From NCBI RefSeq assembly GCF_016887965.1, contig NZ_JAFDVD010000017.1, positions 62,001 through 126,000 of the forward strand: a stretch of 64,000 bases of DNA, read 5' to 3'. Each line of letters begins with the position of its first letter. Position 1 is the stretch's first letter. Below the pieces are notes generated by a model. The model was not told the DNA's origin, ran no database searches, and saw only the letters and a list, made by a program, of their open reading frames with translations. A program made the position numbers and the translations under genes. This document shows, piece by piece, positions 18,301 through 30,300 of this stretch. The DNA is from Phycicoccus sonneratiae. Its GTDB lineage: Bacteria; Actinomycetota; Actinomycetes; Actinomycetales; Dermatophilaceae.

Positions 18301-21300
18301 AGCCCGAGCCGCGGGTCGTCGACGCGGACGGGGTCGAGACGCGTGGTGCCGGTGTTGGTCACCCGGAACGAGTAGCCGATGGTGTCGCCGGCGTCGACCT
18401 GCCCGCTGCTGTTGGCGTCGGTGACGCCGGTCGACTGCTTGACGAGGACGAGGCCGCTCGCCTGCGGGAGCGGGACGTTGACGACGTCGGCCGCGGAGAC
18501 AGCGCCCTGCGGGCCGGTGGCCGTCACCTCGGCCCGGTTGTCGAGCGCGCCGGCGTCGAGGTCGTCCTGCGTGAGGACGTACGCGGACGCCGTGCAGGTG
18601 GTCGAGGCGCCCGGCGCCAGCGTCGTCTCGGGGCAGATGACGGTGCCGACGAGCGGGTCGGTGACCACGACCCCGCGCAGCGTGACGTTCGAGGTGTTCC
18701 GCACGAGGAAGCGGTAGGTGACCGAGTCGCCGGCGTCGACCCGCTCGGGGTCGGCGCCCTGGGCGACCGTGGGGTCGCCCGCGGTCTTGTCGAGGGTGAC
18801 CTGCGCGAGGTTGTCGACCGCCACGGAGGCGGAGGCCGAGTCGGTGGCCGGTCGTCCGCGGGTGTCGGTGCCTCGGACGGTGGCGGTGTTCTCGACGCTG
18901 CCGTCGTCGACGTCGTCCTGGGTGAGGGTGTAGCCGGCGCTGCACCGCACGACCTCGCCCGGGGCGAGGGACGCCGCGCACACGAGGGCGTCGACCCCGA
19001 TCCGGCTGTCGGAGACCGTGACCCCGGTGAGCGTCGCCGGGCCCGTGTTCGTCACCGTGAACGTGTAGGTGACCGTGTCACCGGCGTCCGGCCCGTTGCC
19101 GTCGGTGTCGACGACCGCCGACCCCTCCTTGACGAGGTCGACGAGGGGCGTCGTGTCGACGGTGCGCGTCGCGTCGTCGGTGTCGGTGACCCGGCCACCC
19201 GTGGCGGCGGCCGCCGACACGACGGCGGTGTTGTCGACGCGGCCGGCGTCGACCTCGCCCTGGGTGAGGACGTGCGAGCCGCGGACGGCGCAGGCCGTCG
19301 TGGCGCCCGGCAGCAGCGGGCCACCGGCGCAGAGGGCGTTCGCGAGGCCGGCCACCGGGTCGTCGAGGCGCAGGTCGGTGAGGCTCACCGCGCCCGTGTT
19401 GCGGACGGAGAACGTGTACTCGACGGTGTCGCCCGCGTCCTGGCGGCCCGAGCCGTTGGCGTCGACGACGGCGCCGGCCGTCTTCGTCAGCTCGACCGAC
19501 GCCGGGCCGCCGACGACGACCGAGGCCGTGTCGTCGTCGCTGACCGTCGCGCCCTGCGGCGTCGCGGCTCGCGCCGTCGCGGTGTTGTCGACCCGGTCGG
19601 CGTCGACGTCGGCCTGGGTGAGGACGTACGGGGAGGTGCACGTGGTCGAGGCGCCCGGCGCGAGCGACGTCGCGCCACAGCTCGACGCCGCGCGCCCGAT
19701 CCGGCTGTCCTCCACCGTGACCGCCGTCAGCGTCACCGGCGAGGTGTTCGTCACCGTGAAGCGGTAGGTGACCGTGTCGCCCGCGTCGGTGCGGCCGTCG
19801 CCGTCGGTGTCGGCGATCCCGACGACCTCCTTGTCGAGGCGGATGACGGCGAGCGTGCTGACCGAGACGGTCGCGCTCGAGTCATCGGTGGCCGTGTCGC
19901 CGACCGAGCTCGTCGCGGTGGCCGTCGCCGTGTTGCGGACGGCTCCCGCGTCGACCTCGTCCTGGGTGAGGACGTGGACGTACGAGCCGGCGCAGGGCTG
20001 CACGCCGAACGGGGCGAGCGGGGTCGTCGTGCAGACCACGTCGTCGAGCCCGAGCAGCGCGTCGTCGAGGGTGACGCCCGTGAGGGTCGCGGACCCGGTG
20101 TTGCGCACCGAGAACGTGTACTCGACGGTGTCGCCGGCGTCCGGCCCGTTGCCGTCGACGTCGGTGACGGCCGAGGCGGTCTTCGTCAGCTCGACGGAGG
20201 TGGTCGGGCGGATGGTCACCGAGGCCGTGTCGTCGTCGTCGACGGTGCCGCCGGCGGGGGTCGTCGCCGAGGCGGTCGCCGTGTTGTCGATGCGGCCGGC
20301 ATCGACGTCGGCCTGGGTCAGCGTGTACGTGACCGAGCACGAGGCGGCGTCGCCCGGGGCGATGCTCGCGCCGCAGGCGAGCCCGGTGACGCCGATGCGG
20401 GGGTCGTCGACCGTCACGCCGGTGAGCGTCGTCGAGCCGGTGTTCCGCACCGCGAACGTGTAGGTGACGGTGTCACCGACGCCCTCGCGGCCGGTGCCGT
20501 TGGCGTCGACGACCGGCCCGGCGGACTTCGTGAGCACCAGCGCGGACGGCACGGCGTAGGTGACGGTCTCGCTGTCGGTGTCGGTGACGGTGACGTCGCG
20601 CGGGTCCTCGGCCCGCACGGTGGCGGTGTTGTCGACCCGGCCCGCGTCGACCTCCGCCTGGGTCAGCCGGTGCCCCGCGGCCGTGCAGACGGTGGAGTCG
20701 CCGGGGGCGAGCGTGGTGTCGGGGCAGGTGACCTCGCCGGCGAGCGCGTCCTCGACGCGCACGGCGCGCAGCGTGACGGTCGTCGTGTTCGTCACCGTGA
20801 AGGTCCAGCGCACGGTGTCGCCGGCGCTCACGGTGCCGGAGCCGTCGGTGTCCTCGGGGGCGGACCCGACCTTGTCGAGGGCGATCGACGCGACGCTGTC
20901 GACCGGCGTGAGGGTCGAGCTCGTCGCCGTCGGCGGCGTGCCGTAGGGCGGGGTCGCCGTGGCCGTCGCCGTGTTGGAGACGGAGCCGGCGTCGACGTCG
21001 GCCTGGGTGAGGGTGCGGGTCGCGGTGACCGCGCACGCCGCCGTCGCGCCGGGCGCGAGCGGGCCGGCGGTGCAGAGCGCGTCGGTGGTGCCGGTGACGG
21101 GGTCGGTGACGCGGACGTCGGTGAGGCTCGTCGTCCCCGCGTTGCGGACGCTGAACGAGTACTCGACGGTGTCGCCGGCGTCGGGGCCGTTGCTGTCACC
21201 GTCGATGACGTCGGACGCGGTCTTGGTGAGCTCGAGCTGGGCCGAGCCGGCCACCGTGACGCGGGCGCTCGAGGTGTCGGTGGTCACCGAGGCGTCCGGG

Positions 21301-24300
21301 CGCACCGCCCGGGCCGTCGCGGTGTTGTCGACGAGGCCGGCGTCGACGTCGGCCTGGGTGAGGACGTACGGGCGCGTGCAGGTGCCGCTCGCCCCGGGGG
21401 CCAGCGTGGCCGGGCCGCAGCGCTCGCCGTCGACGCCGAGGGTCGGGTCGCTGAGGGTCACGTCGGTGAGCGTGACGGTCGAGGTGTTGCGGACGGTGAA
21501 GCCGTAGGTGACGGTGTCACCGGCGTCGACCCGTCCGTCGGCGTTCGTGTCGTCGATGTCCGAGGCGGTCTTCGTCAGCTCGACGTCACCGGTGCTCGGC
21601 AGCAGGACGGTCGCCGAGTCCTGCGAGGTCGTCGTGCCGGTCGAGCCGGTGGCCCGTGCGGTCGCGGTGTTGTCGATCCGGCCGGCGTCGAGGTCGGCCT
21701 GGGTCAGCGTGTACGCGGGGCTGGTGCAGGTCCGGGTGGTCCGCGGGGTCAGCGCCGAGGACCCGGCGCAGGAGAACCCGGTCAGCCCGAGCCGGGCGTC
21801 GTCGACGAGCACCGTGCGCAGCGTCGTCGTCCCCGTGTTGAGAACCGAGAACGTGTACGTGACGACGTCGCCGGCATCGACCGTGCCGGAGGTGTTCGTG
21901 TCGACGACGGCCCCGGCGATCTTGTCGAGCTGCATGGCGTCGACCTGGGCGATGGGCAGCACGGCGGTGTCGGTGCTCGTGACCGGGTCGCCCCCGGGCT
22001 CGTCGGCCGTCGCCGTGGCCGTGTTGGACAGGGCGCCGGCGTCGGCCTCGGCCTGGGTGATGGTCGCCGTGGGGCCGGTGCACGTGGCCTGCTCCCCCGG
22101 TGCGAGGGTCGTCGGGTCGCAGGTGACCACGCCCAGCCGCGGGTCGCTGATGCGCAGGTCGGTCAGCGTCACGGCGGCGGAGTTCGTCACCGTGAAGGTG
22201 AAGGTGACCCGGTCTCCGGCGTCGGTCCGCCCGGTGCCGTTCGTGTCGACGACCGAGCCGACCGCCTTGTCGAGGGCGATCTCGGCGACCTGGTCGACCG
22301 GCGTCGTCGCCGTGTCGGAGTCGCTGACCGTCCCGCCGACCTGCGGTCGACCGGTGGCGGTCGCGGTGTTCTCGATCGACCCGGCGTCGACGTCGTCCTG
22401 GGTGAGCACGTACGGCCGCGGACCCTGGCAGGTGACCGATGCCCCCGGCGCGACCGGACCGGGGCTGCACAGGTAGTCGACGAGCCCGAGCTTGTCGTCG
22501 GTGACCCGGATGTCGCGAAGCGTCGTCGCCCCGCTGTTCGTGACGGTGAAGGTGTAGACGACCTCGTCGCCGGCGCTCGGCAGGCCGTCGTCGTTGGCGT
22601 CGCGGAGCTCGCCACCGGTCTTGAGGAGGAGGAGGGACGAGGTCGGCGCCAGCGGCGTGACGACGGAGTCCTGGCCCGGCGGGGTGCTCGTGCCGCCGCC
22701 GGGCGTCGTGGCGGTGACGGTGGCGACGTTCTCGACCCGCGACGAGTCGACGTCGCCCTGCGCGAGGGTGAACGCGGGGGCGGTGCAGGAGACGGTCTGG
22801 CCCGGAGCCACCGGACCGGCGGCGCAGAGGTACCCGGTGAGCCGGAGCTTGTTGTCGTTGACGACGACGTTGGTCACCGTGACGCTGCCGGTGTTGGTCA
22901 CCGAGAACGAGTAGACGATCTGGTCGCCCGCGTCGGTGCCGTTCCCGTCGAGGTCGATGACGCCGGAGGCGGTCTTGTCGAGGGCCAGCGTGCTCGGCGG
23001 CGCGAGCGTGACCGTCGCCGACGCGGAGGCGGTCGCGGTGCCACCGCGCGGGTCGGAGGCCGTGACGGACGCGGTGTTGACGACCGTGCCGGCGTCGAGG
23101 TCGGCCTGGGTGAGCCGGTACGGGGCCGCGGTGCACGTCGTGCTCGCGCCGGGGGCCAGGCTCGTCGCCGCGCAGGTGACGGTGCCGAGGCGCGCGTCGC
23201 TCACCGTGACACCGCTGAGGGTCACGGTCGAGACGTTGCGGACGGTGAAGGTGTAGGAGACCGTGTCGCCGGCGCTCTGCCGGCCGTCCGCGTTCGCGTC
23301 GACGACCGCGCCGGCCGTCTTGGTCAGCGCGACGGCCGCGACCGTCGTGAGGCTCGTCGTCGTGCTCGACTGGCCGGTCGCCGTTCCGCCCGTCGCGCCG
23401 GTGGCGGTCGCCGTGGCGGTGTTCGACACCGCCCCGGCATCGACGTCGGCCTGGGTCAGGGTGTACGTGCGGGTCGCGGCGCAGTCGGACGACGCGCCGG
23501 GCGCCAGCGGGCCGGTGACGCACAGCGCCCCGGACAGGCCGAGCTTGGCGTCGTCGACCCGCACGTCGGTGAGCGAGACCGTGCCGGTGTTCCGGACGGC
23601 GAACGAGTAGGTGATCGTGTCACCCGCGTCGGCACCGTTGCCGTCGAGGTCCGCGACCGCCGAGGCGCGCTTGGTCAGCTCGACGGCCGGCGTCGAGGTG
23701 AGCGTTCGGGTCGCGGCGGCGGGGGCGCTCACGGTGCCGCCGGCGGGCGTCGTGGCCTCCGTCGTCGCGGCGTTGTCGACCCGGCCGGCGTTGAGGTCGG
23801 CCTGGGTCAGGGTGTACGCCGGGGCGGTGCAGGTGACCGTCCCACCCGGAGCCAGCGACCCTGTCCCGCAGGCGTAGTCGACGACACCGAGCCGCGCGTC
23901 GGTGACCCGTGGCGCAGTGAGCGTGGTGGCCCCGGTGTTGCGCAGCGTGAAGGTGTAGGTGACCGTGTCGCCCGCGTCCTGGCGGCCCGAGCCGTTCGCG
24001 TCGACGACGGACCCGGCGGTCTTCGTCGCCGAGAGCGAGCTCGGCGGCGTCACGTCGCGGACGGCGGTCGAGGTCGCGGTGACCGTCGCCCCGGCCGGCG
24101 TGCGGCCCGAGGCGGTGACGGTGTTCTGCACGCGGCCGGCGTCGACCTCGGCCTGGGTGAGCGTGTGGACGAACCCGGAGCAGGTCGTCGAGGCGCCGGG
24201 GGCGAGCGTGCCGGTACCGCAGACCTCGCCGGACAGCCCGAGCATCGCGTCGCTGATCCGGACGAGGGAGAGCGTGACGTTCGAGGTGTTCGTCACCCGG

Positions 24301-27300
24301 AAGGAGTACGAGACCGTGTCGCCCGCGTCCTGGCGGCCGGAGGCGTTGGCGTCGGTGACGGCGCCCGCGGTCTTGACGACGGTGAGCGCCGCGAGCTGGT
24401 CGACGTCGCGCACCGCGCTCGCCGAGGCCGACGGCGCGGCGCCCGAGCGCGGGGTGGCGCTCGCCGTCGCGGTGTTGACGACCTGCCCGGCGTCGAGGTC
24501 GGCCTGGGTCAGCGTGTAGGTGGCCGAGGGGCACGACACCGTCGCGCCGGGGGCGAGCGGACCGGCCGCGCAGACGACGTTCGACAGGCCGAGGCGCGGG
24601 TCGTCGAGACGGATGTCGTCGAGCGTCGCGCCGCCGGTGTTGCGCACCGTGAACGTGTAGGTGACGGTGTCACCGACGTCCGGGCCGTTGTCGTCGACGT
24701 CGACGACGGCGCCCGCGGTCTTCGTGAGGACGACGGAGTTGGTCGGCGTGACGGCCCGCGTCGCGGTGCTCGTCGCGACCGGCGTGGTGCCGCCGCTCGG
24801 CGTCGTGGCCGTCGCGGAGGCCGTGTTCGTCAGGCCGCCGGCGTCGACGTCGGCCTGCGTGAGCACGTAGTCACGCGGCGCCGGGCAGGACACCGTCTGC
24901 CCGGGCACGATGCTGCCGGGGGCGCAGGTGAAGGCGGCCAGCCCGAGCTTCGGGTCGATGACGACGCCGTCGCGCAGCGTCGTCGACCCGGTGTTCGTCA
25001 CCTCGAACGAGTAGGCGACCGTGTCGCCCGCGTCCTGCCCGTTGGCGTCGAGGTCGGTGACCGTGCCGGCGACCTTGCGCAGCGAGACCGTGGACGTCGC
25101 GGCGAAGGCGCGGCGCTCGGTGTCGGACACCGTCACCGGGCCGCTCGGGGTCGTGCCGTCGACGGTGGCGGTGTTCTCGACGAAGCCGGCGTCGACGTCG
25201 GCCTGGGTGAGCACGTACGGGGCGGGCGCCGCGCAGGTGGCGGTCGCGCCCGGTGCCAGCGGTCCGGCGACGCACGGCGTCCCGGTGAGGCCGAGCCTGG
25301 CGTCGGTGACCGTCACGGAGCTGACGCTCTGGCTGCCGGTGTTGGTGACGCGGAACGAGTACGCGACGGTGTCACCCGCGTCGGGCCCGTTGCCGTCGAG
25401 GTCCTGGACCGGGTCGCTGACCTTGACGAGCGCGAGCGAGCGGGTCGGGACGAGGGTGACGACGGCCGAGGCGCTCGTGGACGTCGTGGCGCCACCGGGC
25501 GTGGTCGCCGTGGCCCCGGCGGTGTTGTCGACCCGGCCGGCGTCGAGGTCGGCCTGGGTGAGGACGTAGGCGGCCGCGGAGCAGGTCGTCGACTGCCCCG
25601 GCGTCAGGGTGGTGCGGACGCAGGTGACCGGGCCCAGCTTCGGGTCGGTGACCGTGACGTTGCCGAGCGTGACGTTCGAGGTGTTCGTCACCGTGAACGA
25701 GTAGGTGACCCGGTCGCCGGCGTCCTGCCGGCCGCTGCCGTTGGTGTCGGCGACCGCTCCGGCCGTCTTGGTCAGCGACAGCGCCGCCACGGTCGTCACC
25801 GGCGTCGTCGTGCCGGAGGTGGCGGTCGGGGCGGCGCCGCCGGGCGGCGTCGCCGTGGCCGACGCGGTGTTCGCCACCGAGCCGGCGTCCACGTCGGCCT
25901 GCGTGATGGGGTAGGCGACGACCGTCGAGCAGGTGGCCGAGGCGCCGGGGGCGAGGGTCGCGACGCACGCGGCCGCGGAGAGACCGAGCTTGGCGTCGGT
26001 GACCGTGACGTTGGTGAGCGTCGTCGTGCCGGTGTTGCTGACCGAGAAGCCGTAGGTGATCCGGTCACCCGCGGACGGCCGGCCGTCGCCGTTGGTGTCC
26101 GCGATGCCGGAGGCGGTCTTGGTGAGGGACAGGCCGTTCGTCGGCGCGACGGTGACGGTCGCCGAGGAGGTGCCGCTCACCGGGGTGGCCCCGTTCGGCG
26201 GGGTGCCCGTCGCGGTCGCGGTGTTGACGACCGAGCCGGCGTCGACGTCGGCCTGGGTCAGCGTGTACGTCCGGGTGCACGAGGTCGTGGCGCCGGGGGC
26301 GAGCGGGCCCGCCGCGCAGAGCACGGAGCCGAGCCCGAGGCGCGGGTCGCCGATCCGCAGGTCGCTGAGCGCCGTCGTGCCCGTGTTGCGGATCGAGAAG
26401 GTGTACGTGACGGTGTCGCCGGCGTCCGCGCGGCCGCTGCCGTTCGCGTCGACGACCGCCCCGGCGGTCTTCGTGAGGACGAGCGAGGCGGTCTGGGTCG
26501 GCGTCGTCGTCGAGTCGGTGTCGGTGACGGCGGGCAGGAACGGCGGTGTGCCGGTGGCGGTGGCGGTGTTGGCGACCGAGCCGGCCGTCACGTCGGCGGC
26601 CGTGATCGTGTACGGACCGGAGACCGGGCACGAGGTGCTCTCGCCGACCGAGAGCGCGGGGTCGGCGCACGGGGCCGTGATGCCGGCCGCCGCGAGGCGC
26701 GGGTCGCTGACGGTGACGCCGGCGACGGCGATCGTGCCGGTGTTGCGCATCGTGAAGCCCCACGTGATGCGGTCACCGGTGTCGGTGAGGCCGTTGCCGT
26801 TGACGTCCTGCACGCCGAGCACGGTCTTCACGAGGTCGATGCCGGGGGCCGGCGGGGTCGGCGGGGCGAGGCACGCGGCGTTGTTCGCGGTGCCGCCCGA
26901 CTCCTGGCCGGCCGGGAGGGCGGCCGCGTTGTACAGCCCGCTCCCGCTGCCCGCGCACGCCGTGGACGCGGTCGTGCGCGTCATGTGCAGGCGGATCGTG
27001 AGCGTCCACGTCTGGGTCGTCGTCCCGCCGATGGCCGTACCCGCGGGGGCGAGGGTGAAGGGCCCGGTCGTCGAGGACGAGCCCGTCGTCGGGCCGGTCC
27101 ACGACGCCCCCTCGACGACGAGGCCGGGCCCGAAGGCCGGGGTGTCGGTGAGCGCGCCGTACGTCGTGGGGGTCTGTCCGGAGTTGACGACCCGGACGGT
27201 GTACGTCGCGGTGTAGCGACCCGTCTCGGGGTCGAGGGCGCTCAGCGCGCCGGCGGTCTTGACGACGTCGAGGGAGGCCGCCGAGGCGACGGGCGTGCTC

Positions 27301-30300
27301 GTCCCCGAGGTGTTCGACGTGACCGACCCGCCGGTGACCGCCGCCGCCGCCGCGGTCGCGGTGTTCGTCACCGCTCCGGCCGTGACGTCGGCGCTCGTCA
27401 CGGTGTACACGGGCGAGGTGGTGCACGTGACGGTCGCCCCCGGAGCGAGGGATCCGGTGGCGCAGGCGACCGCGCTCAGGCCGAGCTTGGCGTCGGTGAC
27501 GGTCAGCGACGACAGCGTGACGTTGCCGGTGTTCGTCAGGCTGAAGGTGTAGCGGATGCGGTCACCGGGGTCGGTGACGCCGTTGGCGTTGACGTCGGTC
27601 ACCTCGGCGACCGACTTGGTGAGCGAGAGCCGAGGCGCTGGCGGGAGGGCCGTGGACGTCGAGGACGTCGCCGTCGTCGTCACGCCGTTGGGCGCCCGAC
27701 CGCTGACCGACGCGGTGTTGTTGACCGCTCCGGCATCGACGTCGGCCTGGGTGACGGTGTAGGACACCGCGGTACACGTCATCGAGGCGCCGACGGCCAG
27801 CGTGGTGGCCGGGCAGGTGAGCGCCGGGAGGCCGAGCTTCGGGTCGCTGAGGGCGACGGTGTCGAGGTCGACGTTGCCGGAGTTGCGGACGACGAACGAG
27901 AAGACGATGCGGTCACCGGCGTCGGCGCCGTTGCCGTCGAGGTCCTGGAGCGCGCCCGCGGACTTCGTGAGGGTCAGCGCGGGTGCGGGCGGGGCCGGCG
28001 GGGTGGCGCAGGCGGCGTTGTCCGAGGTGCTCCCGGCCTCCTGGCCCGCGGGCAGCGTCGCGCCGTTGTAGAGGCCGGTGCCGGTGCCCGAGCAGGCCAC
28101 CGCCTGGGTGCCGTTGGTGTACCGGAAGGTCACGACGACGGTGTACGTGTGGGTGGCGCCGGCCGCGATGCTCGTCCCGGCCGCGCCGACGGAGTACGGC
28201 CCTGCGCCGGTCGCCGACCCGCTCGCCTGGCCGCTCCACGTCGCGCCGGTGGGCTGGAGGTTCGACGCGAACGCCGGGGTGTCGGTGATCGGCCCATAGG
28301 TGCCCGCCCCGTTGCCGGTGTTGGCCACCGACACCGTGTACGTCGCGCGGTACGTGCCGTCCGCCGCAGGACCGGTGACCGCACCCGCCGTCTTCGACAG
28401 GTTGAGCGTCGGCTTGGTCACGGTCACGGTGGCGGTGTCGTTGTCGGAGACCGAGGTTCCGGTGACGTTGCCGGCGCCGGTCGCCGTGGCCGTGTTGGTC
28501 GTCGTCGTCGAGAGGGTCTGGCTCAGCGTGTAGACCCACGACTCGCCGACCTGCAGGAGGTTGTCCGCGTTGGTGTCGCCGGTGTGCGTCTGGCTGACGG
28601 TGCCCTTGTCGTCGGCGAGCGTCACGTTGCGCAGCGGTTCGTTGCCGGTGTTGATGACCGTGTACGTGTAGGTGACCGGTCCGCTGATGTTGAGCGTCGT
28701 CGGGCTGGCCGACTTCGTCACCTGGATGCCCGGGGTGTAGGCGAGGTTGCACGTGGGGTCCCCCGCGCCCGCGACCGACGGGTCGTCGGAGAGCGTGGTC
28801 GTCACGCCGCTCGCGCTGACCGTGGCCTGGTTGCACACCGACCGGACCGCAGCGGTCAGCGTGTTCACGGTGACCCGGAAGGTGACCGTCGCGGTCGCGC
28901 CCTTGGCGACGATGCCGCTGTTCACGCCCGCCGAGTTGACGGCCCGGGCGCTCGAGAAGGGGAAGAACGGTGAGCTCCCGGTGTCGGCGACCGCGGCACC
29001 GTTGAGGGTCGTCGAGTTGCGGACGTAGGTCGTGTTCGCCGGGATGGCGTCCTGGACGGTCGTGGCGAGGGCCGAGAGGGTGCCGAGGTTGTCGACCTTG
29101 ACGGTGTAGGTGAGGGTCTCGCCGCCGTCGACCGGGGTGCTCGGCGAGACCGTCTTCGTCGCCCGCAGCGCCGGCTTGGGGATGGCGCACGAGGCGAGGT
29201 CGCCGACGACCCGGAGGTTCGAGCCGGTGGACTGCTGGGTGACCGTCCCGGTGTCGGGGTCGACCCGGTAGAGCGCGTACTGGGAGGTGCCGGTGTTGGT
29301 GGAGGTGGCGTAGAGCGTCCCGTCGGACGAGAAGGCCAGGCCGTTGTAGAACGAGCCGACGGTCGGGGCCGCGAAGGTGTTGACGAGCTGGGCACTCGGA
29401 GTGCTCGTGGCCAGCGAGGCCGCCGTGATCCGGTAGAGGTAGGTCGTCGTCGAGTCGGCGGCGAGCACGTACATCGTGCCGTTGCCGTCGAAGGCGATGT
29501 CACCCGACTGCAGCGCGGAGAAGGCGACGCCGTTGCTCGTCGTCGGGGTCTTGCCGGCGGAGAACCCGCCCGCCGAGGTCCACGAGTAGAGCAGGCCGGC
29601 GTTGTTGAAGGTCCAGAGCCGGCCGTCGATGTCGAAGGCGAGTCGGTTGCTCGTGAACTCGAGGTTGCCCGTGCCGTCGGCGACCTTGGTCTGGGTCCCG
29701 GTGGCGAGGTCGACCCGGTAGAGGTCGTTGGCGAAGGTGCCTGCGGAGACGGTTCCGCGGGGTGCGTAGTAGAGGAAGTCCGGGTCCTTGGGGTTGATGG
29801 CGATCGCCGAGCTGTGCTGGTTGCCGGTCAGCCCCGGGGGGTTGAAGCTCCCGACGACCGCGGCCGTCGGATAGATGCGCCCGTAGGTCCCCGGGGCGAG
29901 GCTCGAGGTGCCCACCGAGCCGTACCAGATGGTCGAGCAGGGGGTGATCGGCTGCTGGACGGTCACGGTGGCCTGGCCGCTGCGGGCGACCGACCCGTCG
30001 CACTGGACCGGGCAGAAGGCGCCGTAGCCGAACGAGAAGCTCGCCGTGTTCGTCGTCGTGGCGGTCAGCGTCGTCGTGCAGCGGAAGACGAGGGTCTGCC
30101 CCGCATCGAACACCCGGGTGTTCTCGACGCCGGCGGTCGAGCCGCCCGAGACGTACGAGACGGCCGGGCACACGGAGTCGGTGGCCGACTGGAAGTACAG
30201 GCGGGTGTCGCCGGTGTTGACGAGCGTGTACGTGTAGCTGACCGTGCCGCCCTCGTAGGGCAGCGAGGTCGGGTTGGCGCTGACGTCGAGGGTGTAGGTG

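Noticed and set aside
12492-27977. CRISPR-like look of regularly spaced near-identical short blocks (such as the LTQADVDAG codons)
   Set aside because: Blocks recur every 350 bp within one open frame, code for a conserved protein motif and have no cas genes; they are coding repeats.
14394-28973. Plus-strand open frame of 4,859 codons antisense to the giant gene
   Set aside because: It mirrors the repeats of the real gene, is dominated by Arg, Gly, Ala and Val from complementary G+C-rich codons, and has no ribosome site, signal or recognisable domain. Lack of stops is a by-product of codon bias.
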